A stretch of DNA of 64,000 bases from Paraburkholderia phosphatilytica (GCF_003443895.1 NZ_QQOA01000007.1:124001-188000); one strand, 5' to 3'; counted from the stretch's first letter, positions 1 to 9,277 are shown. Translations and numbers: made by a program. The notes: generated by a model from the letters alone, not told the origin.

Positions 1-1084
1 AGCCGCAGTTGAAGTACAGGCCCTTCACGTCGGTCTTGCTGATGATCGGGCATGCGTCCGGCGACACGTCGACGATGCCGCCCCACTGGCGGTTCATCCG
101 CACGCGCGAGAACACCGGGAACATCTCGACGATCGCTTCGAGCGTGCCTTCAATCACGTTGAAGCTGCCGCGCTGGCCGAAGCCCGTGTATTGATCGATG
201 CCGGCGCCGATCACGAGGTCGCCCTTGTCGGACTGGCTGATGTACGCGTGCACCGCATTCGACATCACCACCGTATTGACGACCGGCTTGATCGGCTCGG
301 ACACGAGCGCCTGCAGCGGATGGCTTTCGAGCGGCAGCCGCACACCCGCCATGTCGGCGAGCGTCGTCGTGTTGCCGGCCGCCACCACCGCGACCTTCTT
401 CGCCTTGATGAAACCCTTCACCGTATCGACGCCCGTCACGCGGCCGCCTTCGCGGCGAATGCCCGTGACCTGGCAGTTCTGGATGATGTCGACGCCGCGC
501 TGGTCCGCGCCGCGCGCGAAGCCCCAGGCCACCGCGTCGTGCCGCGCGACGCCGCCGCGCCGCTGGATCGACGCGCCGAGCACCGGATAGCGCGCGTTGA
601 GGTTGATGGTCGGCTCGATTTCCTTGATCTGCTCGGGCGTGAGGAACTCGGCGTCGACGCCGTTCAGCCGGTTCGCGTTCACGCGGCGCTGCGTGTCGCG
701 CACGTCCTGCAGCGTGTGCGCGAGATTCATCACGCCGCGCTGGCTGAACATCACGTTGTAGTTCAGGTCCTGCGCGAGGCCTTCCCACAGCTTCATCGCC
801 TTCTCGTACAGCGCGGCCGATTCGTCCCACAGATAGTTCGAGCGCACGATCGTCGTGTTGCGCGCGGTGTTGCCGCCGCCGATCCATCCTTTCTCGAGGA
901 TCGCGACGTTCGTGATGCCGTGCTCCTTCGCAAGGTAGTACGCGGTCGCGAGACCATGCCCGCCGCCGCCGACGATCACCACGTCGTACTCCTTCTTCGG
1001 CTCCGGACTTCTCCACTGCCGCTCCCAGTTCTCGTGATACGACAACCCGTTGCGGAACAGACTGAATATCGAATAGCGGCTCAT
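1..1084 (-). CDS. soxB: Sarcosine oxidase subunit beta (partial, C-terminus outside window)
   Basis: This is the FAD/FMN-carrying subunit of heterotetrameric sarcosine oxidase, which demethylates sarcosine to glycine and passes the one-carbon unit to tetrahydrofolate. Reading leftwards from the ATG at 1084, 361 codons stay open to the window edge, and the family is a little over 410 residues long. Near residue 33 there is a dinucleotide-binding stretch ([17 protein letters not shown]), followed by the GWIGGGN segment typical of SoxB. The last visible residues ([14 protein letters not shown]) also fit the family. It lies 57 bp downstream of sdaA on the same strand, so the two are probably co-transcribed. 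The remaining sox genes (D, A, G) would be expected just outside the window. No disruption is seen. Confidence 0.95.
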   Translation of the reverse strand, partial: MSRYSIFSLFRNGLSYHENWERQWRSPEPKKEYDVVIVGGGGHGLATAYYLAKEHGITNVAILEKGWIGGGNTARNTTIVRSNYLWDESAALYEKAMKLWEGLAQDLNYNVMFSQRGVMNLAHTLQDVRDTQRRVNANRLNGVDAEFLTPEQIKEIEPTINLNARYPVLGASIQRRGGVARHDAVAWGFARGADQRGVDIIQNCQVTGIRREGGRVTGVDTVKGFIKAKKVAVVAAGNTTTLADMAGVRLPLESHPLQALVSEPIKPVVNTVVMSNAVHAYISQSDKGDLVIGAGIDQYTGFGQRGSFNVIEGTLEAIVEMFPVFSRVRMNRQWGGIVDVSPDACPIISKTDVKGLYFNCG

Positions 1085-1141
1085 CTCGCTGACCCTCTGT
1101 CGTTGCTCATGTGGTTCAAACAGTTCAAACGGATTTCCCCG

Positions 1142-2530
1142 TTAGCATTCGATGACGTTCACGGCCAGACCGCCGCGCGACGTCTCCTTGTATTTCGTTT
1201 TCATATCCGCGCCCGTTTCGCGCATCGTCTTGATCACGTTGTCGAGCGTCACGTAGTGCTGGCCATCGCCCTTCAACGCCATCCGCGATGCGTTGAGCGC
1301 CTTGATCGCGCCCATCGCGTTGCGTTCGATGCACGGAATCTGCACGAGCCCGCCCACCGGATCGCAGGTCATGCCGAGGTTGTGCTCCATGCCGATTTCC
1401 GCGGCGTTCTCGACCTGCGTCGGCGTGCCGCCCATCACTGCGGCGAGCGCCGCCGCGGCCATCGAGCACGCGACGCCGACCTCGCCCTGGCAGCCCACTT
1501 CGGCGCCGGAGATCGACGCGGTTTCCTTGTAGATGATGCCGATCGCGGCCGCGGTCAGCAGGAAGTCGACGATGCCCTTGTCGTTCGAGCCGGGCACGAA
1601 TTTCACGTAGTAGTGCAGCACCGCGGGAATCACGCCGGCCGCGCCGTTGGTGGGCGCAGTGACGATCCGGCCGCCCGCCGCGTTTTCCTCGTTGACGGCC
1701 ATCGCGTACAGATTGACCCAGTCGAGCATCGACAGCGGATCGCGCAGCGACTCTTCCGAACGCGTGCGCAGCTGCTGCGACAGCTCGGCCGCGCGGCGCT
1801 TCACGCGCATCGGGCCCGGCAGCTCGCCGCGCACCTTGCAGCCGCGTTCGACGCAGGCCGCCATCGTGCGCCAGATGTTCAGGAGGCCTTCGCGTACCTC
1901 GTCGGCCGAGCGCGACGCGCATTCGTTCGCAAGCGTCACTTCCGCGATCGACAGGCCGCTTTCGCGGCACACACGCAGCAGATCGTCGCCGGTGCGGAAC
2001 GGATACGGCACTTCGCTGCCGCCGCGCGCGCCGTTCACGCGATCGCCTTCGCGGTTCACGACGAAGCCGCCGCCGACCGAGTAATACTCTTTCTCGACGA
2101 GCAGCTGGCCGTTCTCGTCGAACGCCTGGAAGCGCATGCCGTTCGGATGCACGACGCTGCCGGTGCCGCTCATCAGCCGGCGATAGAACGCCAGATGCTC
2201 CTTCTCTTCGAAGCGCACCGTATGCTTGCCGAGCAGCGCGAGCGTCTTCTCCTTGCGGATCGCGGCAAGCCGCGGCTCGATCAGGTCGGGGTCGATCGTG
2301 TCGGGCAGATTGCCTTCGAGGCCGAGCAGCACCGCCTTGTCGGTGCCGTGACCCTTGCCGGTCGCGCCGAGCGAGCCGAACAGTTCGATCTCGACGCGGC
2401 GCACGAAGGCGAGCAGGTTGGCGTCCTCGATATGCGACGCAAAGCGGCAAGCTGCGATCATCGGGCCGACCGTGTGCGAGCTCGACGGGCCGATACCGAT
2501 CTTGAACAGATCGAAGACGCTGACGTTCAT
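1142..2530 (-). CDS. sdaA: L-serine ammonia-lyase (iron-sulfur, single chain)
   Basis: The enzyme deaminates L-serine to pyruvate and ammonia. The 462-residue product begins [20 protein letters not shown], the hallmark N-terminus of iron-sulfur serine dehydratases, so the ATG at 2530 was preferred to upstream in-frame starts. The alpha-domain cysteines that hold the [4Fe-4S] cluster are visible in the [10 protein letters not shown] and MTCDPVGG segments. The last residue is a cysteine, a tail that is known in this family to reach the active-site cluster. The gene is divergent from the GATase1-AraC regulator and lies upstream of soxB. Serine made from sarcosine-derived glycine plus a one-carbon unit could therefore be drained to pyruvate by this operon. 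That pathway logic is inference; the enzyme assignment is firm. Confidence 0.96.
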   Translation of the reverse strand: MNVSVFDLFKIGIGPSSSHTVGPMIAACRFASHIEDANLLAFVRRVEIELFGSLGATGKGHGTDKAVLLGLEGNLPDTIDPDLIEPRLAAIRKEKTLALLGKHTVRFEEKEHLAFYRRLMSGTGSVVHPNGMRFQAFDENGQLLVEKEYYSVGGGFVVNREGDRVNGARGGSEVPYPFRTGDDLLRVCRESGLSIAEVTLANECASRSADEVREGLLNIWRTMAACVERGCKVRGELPGPMRVKRRAAELSQQLRTRSEESLRDPLSMLDWVNLYAMAVNEENAAGGRIVTAPTNGAAGVIPAVLHYYVKFVPGSNDKGIVDFLLTAAAIGIIYKETASISGAEVGCQGEVGVACSMAAAALAAVMGGTPTQVENAAEIGMEHNLGMTCDPVGGLVQIPCIERNAMGAIKALNASRMALKGDGQHYVTLDNVIKTMRETGADMKTKYKETSRGGLAVNVIEC

Positions 2531-2642
2531 GGGCAGGCTCTGGTGAGTAGTGGGAGGAACGGGTGGCTGACCGGTGAGGCCGCGACCGTTTCTCGATGGC
2601 GCCAGTACACCAAAGCGTAAAATTGGCCGATAGAACAAAAAC

Positions 2643-2667
2643 GGCATCGGCGTGGGATGCCGACGCC
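2643..2667. promoter_or_regulatory. Overlapping inverted repeats in the sdaA/regulator divergent gap
   Basis: The 324-bp gap between the divergent sdaA and GATase1-AraC genes contains GGCATC-N7-GATGCC at 2643-2661. It interlocks with GGCGT-N9-ACGCC at 2649-2667. Their position suits an operator read by the neighbouring regulator, but there is no direct evidence. Outside this dyad the gap shows no gene. Confidence 0.3.
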
Positions 2668-2854
2668 AACGTGCGGAAATGGGCAAAAGCCGTTCGTTTC
2701 CGCGATGGTTCGCGGCGCAAAAGCGCAAGCGGCGCGGCGGCCGATCGGCGACGCTAGGGCGTACGCTGGAACCGGTGTGCCTGCGGCGCGAAGGCCGCGT
2801 GGCGGCCGGATTGCACGGCCCGGCGCCGCTGGCCGTTTTCAGCAGACGGATTCA

Positions 2855-3994
2855 ATGAAGCGGGACGTAACCGGGCAACTGGCCCCATCCACCATGACGA
2901 TTGCCGTATCGAAGCCCACCGGCGGCATTGCCGCGCCGCTCGCCACCTCGCAAGGCGAATCGCGCGAGCGGATCCGCTTCGGCATCGTCCTGCTGCCCAA
3001 CTTCACGCTGACGGCGTTCTCCGGCTTCGTCGACATGCTGCGGCTGTCCGCCGACGAAGGCGACTACAGCAAGCCGGTGCGCTGCTCGTGGAGCGTGATC
3101 GGCGACACGCTCGCGCCGGTGCGCGCGAGCTGCGGCATCCAGATCACGCCGTGGGAGACCTTCGCGGACGCCGAGCCGTTCGACTACGTCGTGGTGGTGG
3201 GCGGCCTGCTGCATTCGGGCCCGCAGGCGAGCGACGAGACGCTGCAGTTCATCCGCAACGCCGCGCGCGCACAGGCGACGCTCGTCGGCATCTGCACCGG
3301 CGTGTTCGCGCTGATGCGCGCGGGCGTGCTCGACGAGCACCGGATCTGCGTGAGCTGGTTTCACTACTGGGATTTCGTCGAACGCTTTCCGGCGGCGAAC
3401 CCCGATGCGCTCGTCGCCGACCGGCTGTTCGTGATCGACCGGCGGCGCATCACCTGCTCCGGCGGGCGTGCTTCGATCGACGTCGCCGCAGCCATTCTGC
3501 TGCGCCACTTCGAGCACGCGACGGTGCAAAAGGCGCTGCGCATCCTGCTCGTCGGCGAGATGCAGAAGGGCAATGCGCCGCAGCCGCATCCGCCAGGGCT
3601 CGAACCGGCGACGCATCCGAAGGTGAAGCGCGCGATCCTGCTGATGGAGCAGCACGTGGGGCGTTCGCTGCCGCTCGAAGAGCTCGCGTACAAGCTCGAC
3701 CTGTCGCCGCGTCAGCTCGAACGGCTCTTCAAGGCGGAGACGGGCAGGAGTCCGCAGGCGTTCGCGAAGCAGGTGCGATTGCGGACCGCTGCGTGGCTGC
3801 TGACGAGCTCCGACCGTACGGTTGCGGACATCGCGTCGAGCTGCGGTTTCTCGGATGCGTCGCATCTTGGCCGCGAGTTCCGCAAGCAGTTCGGCGTGCC
3901 GCCGGTGATGTTCCGCGAACAGCATGAAGGCGTGCCCGACGCGAACGCCGCCGAGATCGACGAGACGTTTCCGGGGCGGATGGACGTGTTTTAG
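2855..3994 (+). CDS. GATase1-like AraC-family transcriptional regulator (GbdR/SouR type)
   Basis: This is a 379-residue two-domain activator. Residues about 40-210 form a DJ-1/PfpI (class I glutamine amidotransferase-like) sensor with the nucleophile-elbow motif GICTG at 145-149. Residues about 255-355 form the AraC double helix-turn-helix (SLPLEELAYKLDLSPRQLER and VADIASSCGFSDASHLGREF). Pseudomonas regulators of this architecture (GbdR, SouR) respond to glycine betaine, dimethylglycine or sarcosine and drive sox genes. Divergence from the sdaA-soxB operon makes a sarcosine-responsive role the best guess. The ATG at 2855 was chosen because the sequence before it is low-complexity and unlike the family. 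The ATG at 2894 is the alternative start. Confidence 0.88.
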   Translation: MKRDVTGQLAPSTMTIAVSKPTGGIAAPLATSQGESRERIRFGIVLLPNFTLTAFSGFVDMLRLSADEGDYSKPVRCSWSVIGDTLAPVRASCGIQITPWETFADAEPFDYVVVVGGLLHSGPQASDETLQFIRNAARAQATLVGICTGVFALMRAGVLDEHRICVSWFHYWDFVERFPAANPDALVADRLFVIDRRRITCSGGRASIDVAAAILLRHFEHATVQKALRILLVGEMQKGNAPQPHPPGLEPATHPKVKRAILLMEQHVGRSLPLEELAYKLDLSPRQLERLFKAETGRSPQAFAKQVRLRTAAWLLTSSDRTVADIASSCGFSDASHLGREFRKQFGVPPVMFREQHEGVPDANAAEIDETFPGRMDVF

Positions 3995-4029
3995 GTTTTC
4001 GCTGTCGTCGCGGTTGCTGCTGTTGTCGC

Positions 4030-4053
4030 GGCGCGGGCGCGAACGCCCGCGCC
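4030..4053. terminator. Hairpin between convergent genes
   Basis: A perfect 10-bp GC stem (GGCGCGGGCG, loop CGAA, CGCCCGCGCC) lies between the regulator stop at 3994 and the convergent reductase stop at 4059. It has no clear U-tract. Its position suggests a bidirectional terminator. Confidence 0.55.
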
Positions 4054-4058
4054 CTGCT

Positions 4059-4979
4059 TCACACGCCTTTCGCCGCGACCCGGCACGCGGCCAGATCCCA
4101 TGCCGCGCATCCCACCGTCTTGAACACCGCGGCCTCGTTCGCTGCTCGCGGCGCGGCGCTGCCGTCGACGAGCGCCGCGATGCCCGTCACGCGCGCCCAG
4201 TCCACGCCCGCCTGGATGTAGTCGCCGGCTTCGTGCTTCGCGCCGGCCTTGTCGTCGACATACAGCACGCTGCCCGCCACCGTCCGTGCGCCGATCTCGA
4301 TCATCGCCGGCATGAACGCGCCGACGCCGATCACAAGGCGGTCCGCGCGCGGCGCTTCGTCGTAGACGGGCTGGCGGCTCGTGGTCAGCGCGATCACGAC
4401 GTCGACTGAATCTGGCGTCGTCGTGTCGGGCAGAGGCACGAGCCTCGTATGTGTCGCTGCGTGCGATGCGCAGAATGCTTCGGCGCGCGACGGTGAACTG
4501 CCTCGCACGCGCACGGTCGCGTCGGGGTACAGCGCCGCGATCGCTTCGACGTGATTCGCGGCCTGCGTGCCGGTGCCGATCAGCAGGAAGTCGCGCGGCG
4601 TGGCGCGATGCAGCAGCGCGATGCCCAACATCGTCATCGCCGCGGTGCGACGGCCGGTGACCGTCGGGCCATCGAGCACGAACAGCGCCTCGCCGGTGTG
4701 CGCGTCGCAGGCGGTGACCTGGCCGTGGATGGTCGGCAGGTTGCGCTCGCGGTTGGTCGGGCACACGTTGACGAGCTTGTGGATCGCAAGGTCGCTCGCC
4801 GCGGCGGGCATCGACAGCAGCATGCCGCCTTCGTTCAGCGGCACGACGAGACGCTCGGGGCTCGCGATGCGGGCTTGCGCGTAGTCGGTCGCGGCGGTTT
4901 TCAGCGCATCGACGAGTGCGGGATAGGGGGTGAGGTGTGCGGTTTCGTGGGCGTCGAAGATCTGGGCGGTACGGGTCAT
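4059..4979 (-). CDS. lhpI: Delta1-pyrroline-2-carboxylate/piperideine-2-carboxylate reductase (ornithine cyclodeaminase family)
   Basis: The 306-residue product belongs to the ornithine cyclodeaminase/mu-crystallin family. The RLVVPLNEGGMLLSMPAA segment leads to the core, the Rossmann loop is FLLIGTGTQAANHVEA, and GPTVTGRRTAAMT forms part of the active-site wall. In proteobacteria, members with this sequence style mostly reduce Delta1-pyrroline-2-carboxylate to L-proline during hydroxyproline or D-amino-acid catabolism. They do not usually act as true ornithine cyclodeaminases. The gene follows a degraded proline-racemase-family gene by 48 bp on the same strand, which supports a hydroxyproline context. 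The substrate is inferred from family and context; alanine dehydrogenase-like activity cannot be excluded. Confidence 0.82.
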   Translation of the reverse strand: MTRTAQIFDAHETAHLTPYPALVDALKTAATDYAQARIASPERLVVPLNEGGMLLSMPAAASDLAIHKLVNVCPTNRERNLPTIHGQVTACDAHTGEALFVLDGPTVTGRRTAAMTMLGIALLHRATPRDFLLIGTGTQAANHVEAIAALYPDATVRVRGSSPSRAEAFCASHAATHTRLVPLPDTTTPDSVDVVIALTTSRQPVYDEAPRADRLVIGVGAFMPAMIEIGARTVAGSVLYVDDKAGAKHEAGDYIQAGVDWARVTGIAALVDGSAAPRAANEAAVFKTVGCAAWDLAACRVAAKGV

Positions 4980-5027
4980 GTGTCGTGGTTTCCTCGTGAC
5001 GGGATGCGACGGGTTGCAGCCGGAACC

Positions 5028-5353
5028 TTAACGCACCAGAAACCCGTACGTCTGCGGATCGCGCTCGTCGATCAGCCAGTTCGCGAAACCGCAGATGTGC
5101 GCGTCGCCCTCGATCTCGGGGATCACCGCGTCGAAGCGGTCGAGCTTCGTCTCCGACAGCACGCGGCCGCGAAACACGGTGCCGATCACCGATTCGTTGA
5201 CGAGCGTCTCGCCCATCTTCGGTTCGCCTTCAGCCACGCGCGCCGCTCGACGATGGTCTTGCCCGGCACCTTCGCCAGTCCGCTCGTGACGATGCGGAAC
5301 GGCTCCCCGCCCGTGTGCACTTCCACCGTGCTGATCATGCGGTCAAGTTTCAC
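5028..5353 (-). pseudogene. 4-hydroxyproline epimerase/proline racemase family gene, internally deleted remnant
   Basis: Two ends of one gene survive. From a GTG at 5353 the first 42 codons read as the start of a hydroxyproline epimerase (ISTVEVHTGGEPFRIVTSG, ending near RRAWLK). At about 5240 the frame changes, and the rest reads as the family C-terminus (GEPKMGETLVNES, then EGDAHICGFANW and TYGFLVR). Roughly 200 central residues, including both catalytic cysteines, are absent. The two halves are in different frames, so no functional enzyme can be made. It lies just upstream of the pyrroline-2-carboxylate reductase gene, its usual type of partner. An assembly error is the main alternative to a true deletion. 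Confidence 0.85.
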
Positions 5354-5375
5354 GACGCCCTATCCCAAAATCAGA

Positions 5376-5381
5376 TATAAT
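5376..5381 (+). promoter_or_regulatory. Candidate -10 box for the small gene at 5421
   Basis: A perfect TATAAT lies 39 bp before the ATG of the 60-residue gene, in an AT-rich patch unlike its surroundings. No convincing -35 is seen at 17 bp, so the call rests on the -10 alone. Confidence 0.4.
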
Positions 5382-5420
5382 GGTTTACCCTTAGGCACTA
5401 ACCCTAGTCAGGTCAATACC

Positions 5421-5603
5421 ATGTCCAGCCATCCGATTACTTCCCGTCCGTCCTCCAGCTTCTGGGCCTCGCTGCAAAGCCTCGCCCGCGATATGTGGCA
5501 GTCGTACCTGCGTCACAGCCAGTATCAGGTGATGCTCGCCGGCGGCCGCAACTACGGCGTGCTCAGCGAAGTCGTGCGCGAGCGCCGCGACAACGGCCGC
5601 TAA
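5421..5603 (+). CDS. Small basic protein of unknown function
   Basis: A 60-residue reading frame starts at the ATG at 5421, just after an AT-rich promoter-like stretch. The product has a Ser/Pro-rich start followed by an amphipathic, Trp/Tyr-containing region (WASLQSLARDMWQSYLRHSQ) and a basic end. No cysteine pair, signal peptide or membrane span is visible. It resembles in style the short basic single-domain proteins common in Burkholderiaceae, but it does not match DUF1127 on inspection and I do not recognise a family. It faces the convergent peptidase gene at 5625 across 21 bp. It is judged real because of the isolated promoter and the sensible composition. Confidence 0.6.
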   Translation: MSSHPITSRPSSSFWASLQSLARDMWQSYLRHSQYQVMLAGGRNYGVLSEVVRERRDNGR

Positions 5604-5624
5604 GCCCTCGCTTCACCCCGCTTC

Positions 5625-6329
5625 TCAGCCCGCAGTGCCGGCAGCGCCTTCAGTCTGCGCGGCACGCTCGTCCTGAGCGCGCGCTGTGGCGCAACGGCGC
5701 AGCACCATTCCGCGCCCGGCGTAGAAACGCTCCATCGTGTCGAACGGCAGCCGGGCGTCCGCCTGCCACGGCGGCACGCCCGACGGATTGTGGAACCACA
5801 CGCCCTCGGCATCGCGCCCGTGCAGCAGGATCAGGTGCCCGCCGCGCTTCGTGTTCGGCCGCTCGGGGCGGCGAATCTCGGGGCTGACGGACACGATCGC
5901 GAACGTCTCGCGATCCAGTGATTCGGCGATCGCGGTCAGCGCGACGTCCGGCAGCACGTCGACAGTCACGCCGAACGCATCGCCTACCCAGTCCGCAAAC
6001 GGCCGGTAGATCAGCCCATCCACGCCGCCGTCGTCGCGCAGTTTGTACACGCCGCGGCGCAGCGCGTCGTCGAGCATCGCGGCCTGCGACGGGTGCCCGA
6101 TGCCCCAGAAGTCGAGCGCCGACTCGAGGCAGGTCAAGCCGCACAGCCGCTGGCTCCAGAACCGGTAGCGCGCCGCATCCGTAAAGCCGCTGCGCCGCCA
6201 GCCGGGATCGTCGCACGGGTCGGCGCCCTCCTCGGCAATGGCCCGAACCCATTCCGGACTTCCCCACTGCGTGTAGTACGGCACGCCGAATGGCGCGACG
6301 GATCGATCGTCATCGGTCGAATATCGCAT
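5625..6329 (-). CDS. C39-like cysteine peptidase family protein
   Basis: A 234-residue protein with a papain-like bacteriocin-peptidase (C39_2) pattern. The probable catalytic Cys63 is in RLCGLTCLESALDFWG, His165 is in RGGHLILLHG, and a following FHNPSG (about 180-184) supplies the third residue. There is no signal peptide or membrane span, so it is probably cytoplasmic. Unlike ABC-fused C39 exporters, it stands alone. The ATG at 6329 is preferred to the one at 6344 because GAGGGG sits just upstream of it. The upstream gap is shared with the divergent HTH-response regulator gene. Substrate and role are unknown; stand-alone C39-like proteins in proteobacteria are poorly characterised. Confidence 0.75.
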   Translation of the reverse strand: MRYSTDDDRSVAPFGVPYYTQWGSPEWVRAIAEEGADPCDDPGWRRSGFTDAARYRFWSQRLCGLTCLESALDFWGIGHPSQAAMLDDALRRGVYKLRDDGGVDGLIYRPFADWVGDAFGVTVDVLPDVALTAIAESLDRETFAIVSVSPEIRRPERPNTKRGGHLILLHGRDAEGVWFHNPSGVPPWQADARLPFDTMERFYAGRGMVLRRCATARAQDERAAQTEGAAGTAG

Positions 6330-6489
6330 GGCCCCTCGCCGCATCGACGCGGCGCTTGCTTAACAACGGTTGAAACAATTGCGTGTTTTAAATGCACGCA
6401 CTGAAACAGATATCGGCTGAATCTCAAAGTACCGGAAATGCGCCGATTTCCTCGCTAGAATATCGGACTCGCATAGAGCGAACTGCGAA

Positions 6490-6507
6490 TGCCGGCTCCC
6501 GCCGGCA
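6490..6507 (+). other. Leader hairpin upstream of the HTH-response regulator gene
   Basis: TGCCGGC-TCCC-GCCGGCA forms a perfect 7-bp stem with a four-base loop, 62 bp before the start codon at 6570. The rest of the 240-bp divergent gap contains GCGTG-N9-CACGC at 6381-6399 around an AT-rich centre. Either could be a regulatory site; no gene is seen here. Confidence 0.3.
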
Positions 6508-6569
6508 CAGCCCGCAGCGCGCCGATCTGAACCAACAGAAGCATCATCTGAACGGGGCATTCTCGCAGC

Positions 6570-7424
6570 ATGGCCAACGAAGCACTCTCAGCCGATTCGC
6601 TCGCGGTCGCTGAACGCGTGCGTGACTTGATGAGCCGCCACGGTATCGGCAAACGTCAGCAGACGACCGAACTGTGCCGCATCCTCGACCTCAGCTTTTC
6701 GCAGGGACATCGCAAGCTGCGCGGCAACAGCCCGTGGACGCTCGCGCAGATCAAGAAGGTCGCCGAAGTCTACGACGAGCCCGCCGCGCAACTGTTCGAC
6801 GCGCAGACGCTCGACGCCGGCATGGTCGGCGCGACCGCGCAGGAAGCGGTGTTTACGGTCGGCGCGATCGAGATGGCCTGCACGGCCTGGGTCGGTGCGC
6901 CGCTGGAGCCAGGCAGCCGGCCCGAGTTCGTCGCGTACTCGAAGCTCGGCCAGTGGCGCGTTGCGCGCTACGACGGCGCGCTCTATCAGAACGCGTTTGA
7001 AGTCCACAAGATCGAGATCTACCCGCGCCGCGCGGAGAACGACAAGCCGCTGATCGCGGTCGTCGACGACGACCGGGCGTCGGCGGACAACCTGCGCGAG
7101 TACCTGGAACGCAGCGGCTTCGCGGCGCTGGCCATCTACGGCCTGGCCGCGTTCGCCGAAACGCTGCAAAGCCAGGTATTCGACGGCGTGGTGATCGACT
7201 GGCTGTTCGGCAGTCAGACCGCCGCCGACGCGATCCGCGCGATCCGCAACTCGGAGAACCCGGAGGCCGCGATCTTCGTACTGACGGGCGAGCTGCTGAC
7301 CGGCAAGGCCAGCGAGTCGGAAATCAGCGACGTGGTGCGAACGTATGACGTGGCGTGCTATGAGAAGCCGGCGCGCATGGCAATTCTCGTCGCGGATCTG
7401 TCGAAGCGGCTGAACCGGCCGTAA
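6570..7424 (+). CDS. HTH-response regulator with C-terminal receiver domain
   Basis: This 284-residue protein has an inverted layout: an N-terminal DNA-binding-like helical domain (about 10-80, an XRE/bacteriophage-repressor-like fold with TTELCRILDLSFSQGHRKL), a linker, and a receiver domain at about 159-282. The receiver keeps the acidic triad (DDD at 166-168), the phosphoacceptor Asp210 in GVVIDWLF, Thr239 and Lys266 (CYEKP). It is convergent with the hybrid kinase gene across 8 bp, and the two stop codons almost touch. That makes it the probable output partner of the kinase. Output genes are unknown. Confidence 0.8.
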   Translation: MANEALSADSLAVAERVRDLMSRHGIGKRQQTTELCRILDLSFSQGHRKLRGNSPWTLAQIKKVAEVYDEPAAQLFDAQTLDAGMVGATAQEAVFTVGAIEMACTAWVGAPLEPGSRPEFVAYSKLGQWRVARYDGALYQNAFEVHKIEIYPRRAENDKPLIAVVDDDRASADNLREYLERSGFAALAIYGLAAFAETLQSQVFDGVVIDWLFGSQTAADAIRAIRNSENPEAAIFVLTGELLTGKASESEISDVVRTYDVACYEKPARMAILVADLSKRLNRP

Positions 7425-7432
7425 CCCCGCGC

Positions 7433-9277
7433 TCAACCCGCACGCCGCGCGGATAGCGCGCGCCGCAGCGCGTCGCGCAGCACGTCGTAGTGCACCGGCT
7501 TCACCAGATAGTCGAAGAACGCCGCCGCGTCCTCGCCGTCCGGCGCCAGCGCGCTGACGGCGATCACCGGCACGCCGGGCGGTGTCGGCATCGAATCCGG
7601 ATCGCGCGCGTGAAAGCGTTCGAGGAACGCAAAGCCGTCCACGCCGGGCATGTGCAGATCGAGCAGCAGCACGTCGAAGTGGCCGAAGTCCAGCGCTTCG
7701 AGCGCCTCGCCCGCGTTGCCGGCCGCCGTCACGTCCCACTCCATGTGCGCCAGCATCTCGCGCAGCGATTCGCGCACGAGCGGGTTATCGTCGATGACGA
7801 GCGCGTGCGGGCGGCGGCCATCCTCCCGACCCGGCATCGCGGCGCCGGACGGCACCTCGTCGACAGGAGCCGGCACCGCGACGGCCGGCAGCACCACCGT
7901 GAACGTGGTGCCCTCGCCCACCCGGCTCTCGACGCTCACCGTCCCGCCGAACAGCGCGACGAGCCCCTGCACGATCGCGAGTCCCATCCCCGCGCCCTCG
8001 AAGCGGCGCGATCGCGATGCGTCGAGCTGCGTGAACTCCTCGAAGATCAGCGGGATTTTTTCCTGCGGCACGCCCGGCCCCGTATCGCGCACGACGATCG
8101 TCAGCAGCGTCGGCTGCTGGTCGAAGTGCACGCGCACCGTGCCCTTCTCCGTATAGCGGATCGCGTTGGTCACGAGGTTGCTGACGATCTGCCGGATCCG
8201 GTGCGGATCGGAATCGATGTTGCCCGGACCGCCGCGCATCCCGCTCTCCAGCGTGAGCCCTTTCAGCCGCGCGGCCGGCTCGTGCTCATCGACGATCGAT
8301 GCGAGCAGCACGCGCGGATCGACGTGCTCGTGGCGCAGTTCGAGCTTGCCCGCGCCGAGCCGCGCATAGTCGGTCAGATCGCGCATCTGCGCTTCGAGAT
8401 GACGACCCGCCGTGTCGAGCCGCTGGATCACCTTGCGGTCCTCTTCCGAGTGCTCGTGAAAACCGAGCAGCTCGATCGACGACACGATCGCATGCAACGG
8501 CGTGCGCAACTCGTGGCTGATCATGCCGAGGAACGCATCCTTCGCGCGGCTCGCATCGCGCGCGGCACGGCTCGCCTGGTGCTCGGCTTCGAGCGCCGCG
8601 CGCTGCTGCCGGATCAGGCGCGTGCGGCGGCGGCCGTTCATCACGAGCAGCACGGTCGCGGCCGTGGACAGCAGCAACAGCAGCAGGCCCCCCGCGAAGA
8701 TCGCGCGACGCTTCGCGATGAAGTCGCGATTGAGCGCTTCGCGGTCGTCGACGTCGGCGATGCGGCGGCTCAGCGCGAGGTCGTTGACCTCTTCCCAGTG
8801 CGATTCGAGCACGTCGATCGCGTGATCGATGCGCGCGTTGTCGCCGGGCGGCGCGTCGAGATCGGGCCGCAGCGCGACGAGCTCTTTCGACAGCGCTTCG
8901 AGCTGCGTCTGCTGATGTTGCGCGAGCGCGGCCTGGCGCGCGAGGATCCGCGTCGAGCCCTGCAGCACCCGCACTTTCGACTGCAGCAGGTGATAGCGCA
9001 ACAGCAACGTCTGGTTGCCCGTATCCATGCCGTTGCGGTAGCGCAGCAGCTGCTCCTCGAAACGCGTATACGCGATCTGCAGTTGCGCGGCGTCCCAGTA
9101 GAAGCCGTCGTACGTGCCGATCAGCGGCTGGGTCGCGCCCGGCGTCAGCAGGTTCTCGTACAGCAGGAAGGCGATCGACGCGATCGGCGCCGCCAGCGCC
9201 GTCAGCCAGATGACGACGAGCAGGAACCGCCGCAGCGGCGTGCGCGTTATCTGATCACCAGTGCCTTGATCTGCCAT
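7433..9277 (-). CDS. Hybrid sensor histidine kinase with C-terminal receiver
   Basis: The 614-residue inner-membrane kinase has a first membrane span at about 17-40, a helical periplasmic region of some 150 residues without cysteines, and a second span at about 192-214. A HisKA domain follows with phospho-acceptor His255 (SHELRTP), then an HATPase with NLVTNAIRYTEKG and DTGPGVP motifs. The receiver at about 490-610 has Asp540 and Lys593. The ATG at 9277 lies inside the end of the upstream molybdopterin-fold gene (31-bp overlap), which implies translational coupling. The partner response regulator is probably the convergent HTH-REC protein. The signal is unknown; the overlapping exported protein is the obvious candidate sensor subunit. 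Confidence 0.9.
   Translation of the reverse strand: MADQGTGDQITRTPLRRFLLVVIWLTALAAPIASIAFLLYENLLTPGATQPLIGTYDGFYWDAAQLQIAYTRFEEQLLRYRNGMDTGNQTLLLRYHLLQSKVRVLQGSTRILARQAALAQHQQTQLEALSKELVALRPDLDAPPGDNARIDHAIDVLESHWEEVNDLALSRRIADVDDREALNRDFIAKRRAIFAGGLLLLLLSTAATVLLVMNGRRRTRLIRQQRAALEAEHQASRAARDASRAKDAFLGMISHELRTPLHAIVSSIELLGFHEHSEEDRKVIQRLDTAGRHLEAQMRDLTDYARLGAGKLELRHEHVDPRVLLASIVDEHEPAARLKGLTLESGMRGGPGNIDSDPHRIRQIVSNLVTNAIRYTEKGTVRVHFDQQPTLLTIVVRDTGPGVPQEKIPLIFEEFTQLDASRSRRFEGAGMGLAIVQGLVALFGGTVSVESRVGEGTTFTVVLPAVAVPAPVDEVPSGAAMPGREDGRRPHALVIDDNPLVRESLREMLAHMEWDVTAAGNAGEALEALDFGHFDVLLLDLHMPGVDGFAFLERFHARDPDSMPTPPGVPVIAVSALAPDGEDAAAFFDYLVKPVHYDVLRDALRRALSARRAG

Noticed and set aside
191-2620. 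809-codon open frame on the plus strand, antisense to soxB and sdaA
   Set aside because: Its product is His/Arg/Ala-rich with no family pattern and mirrors the GC-rich third positions of the real genes on the other strand.
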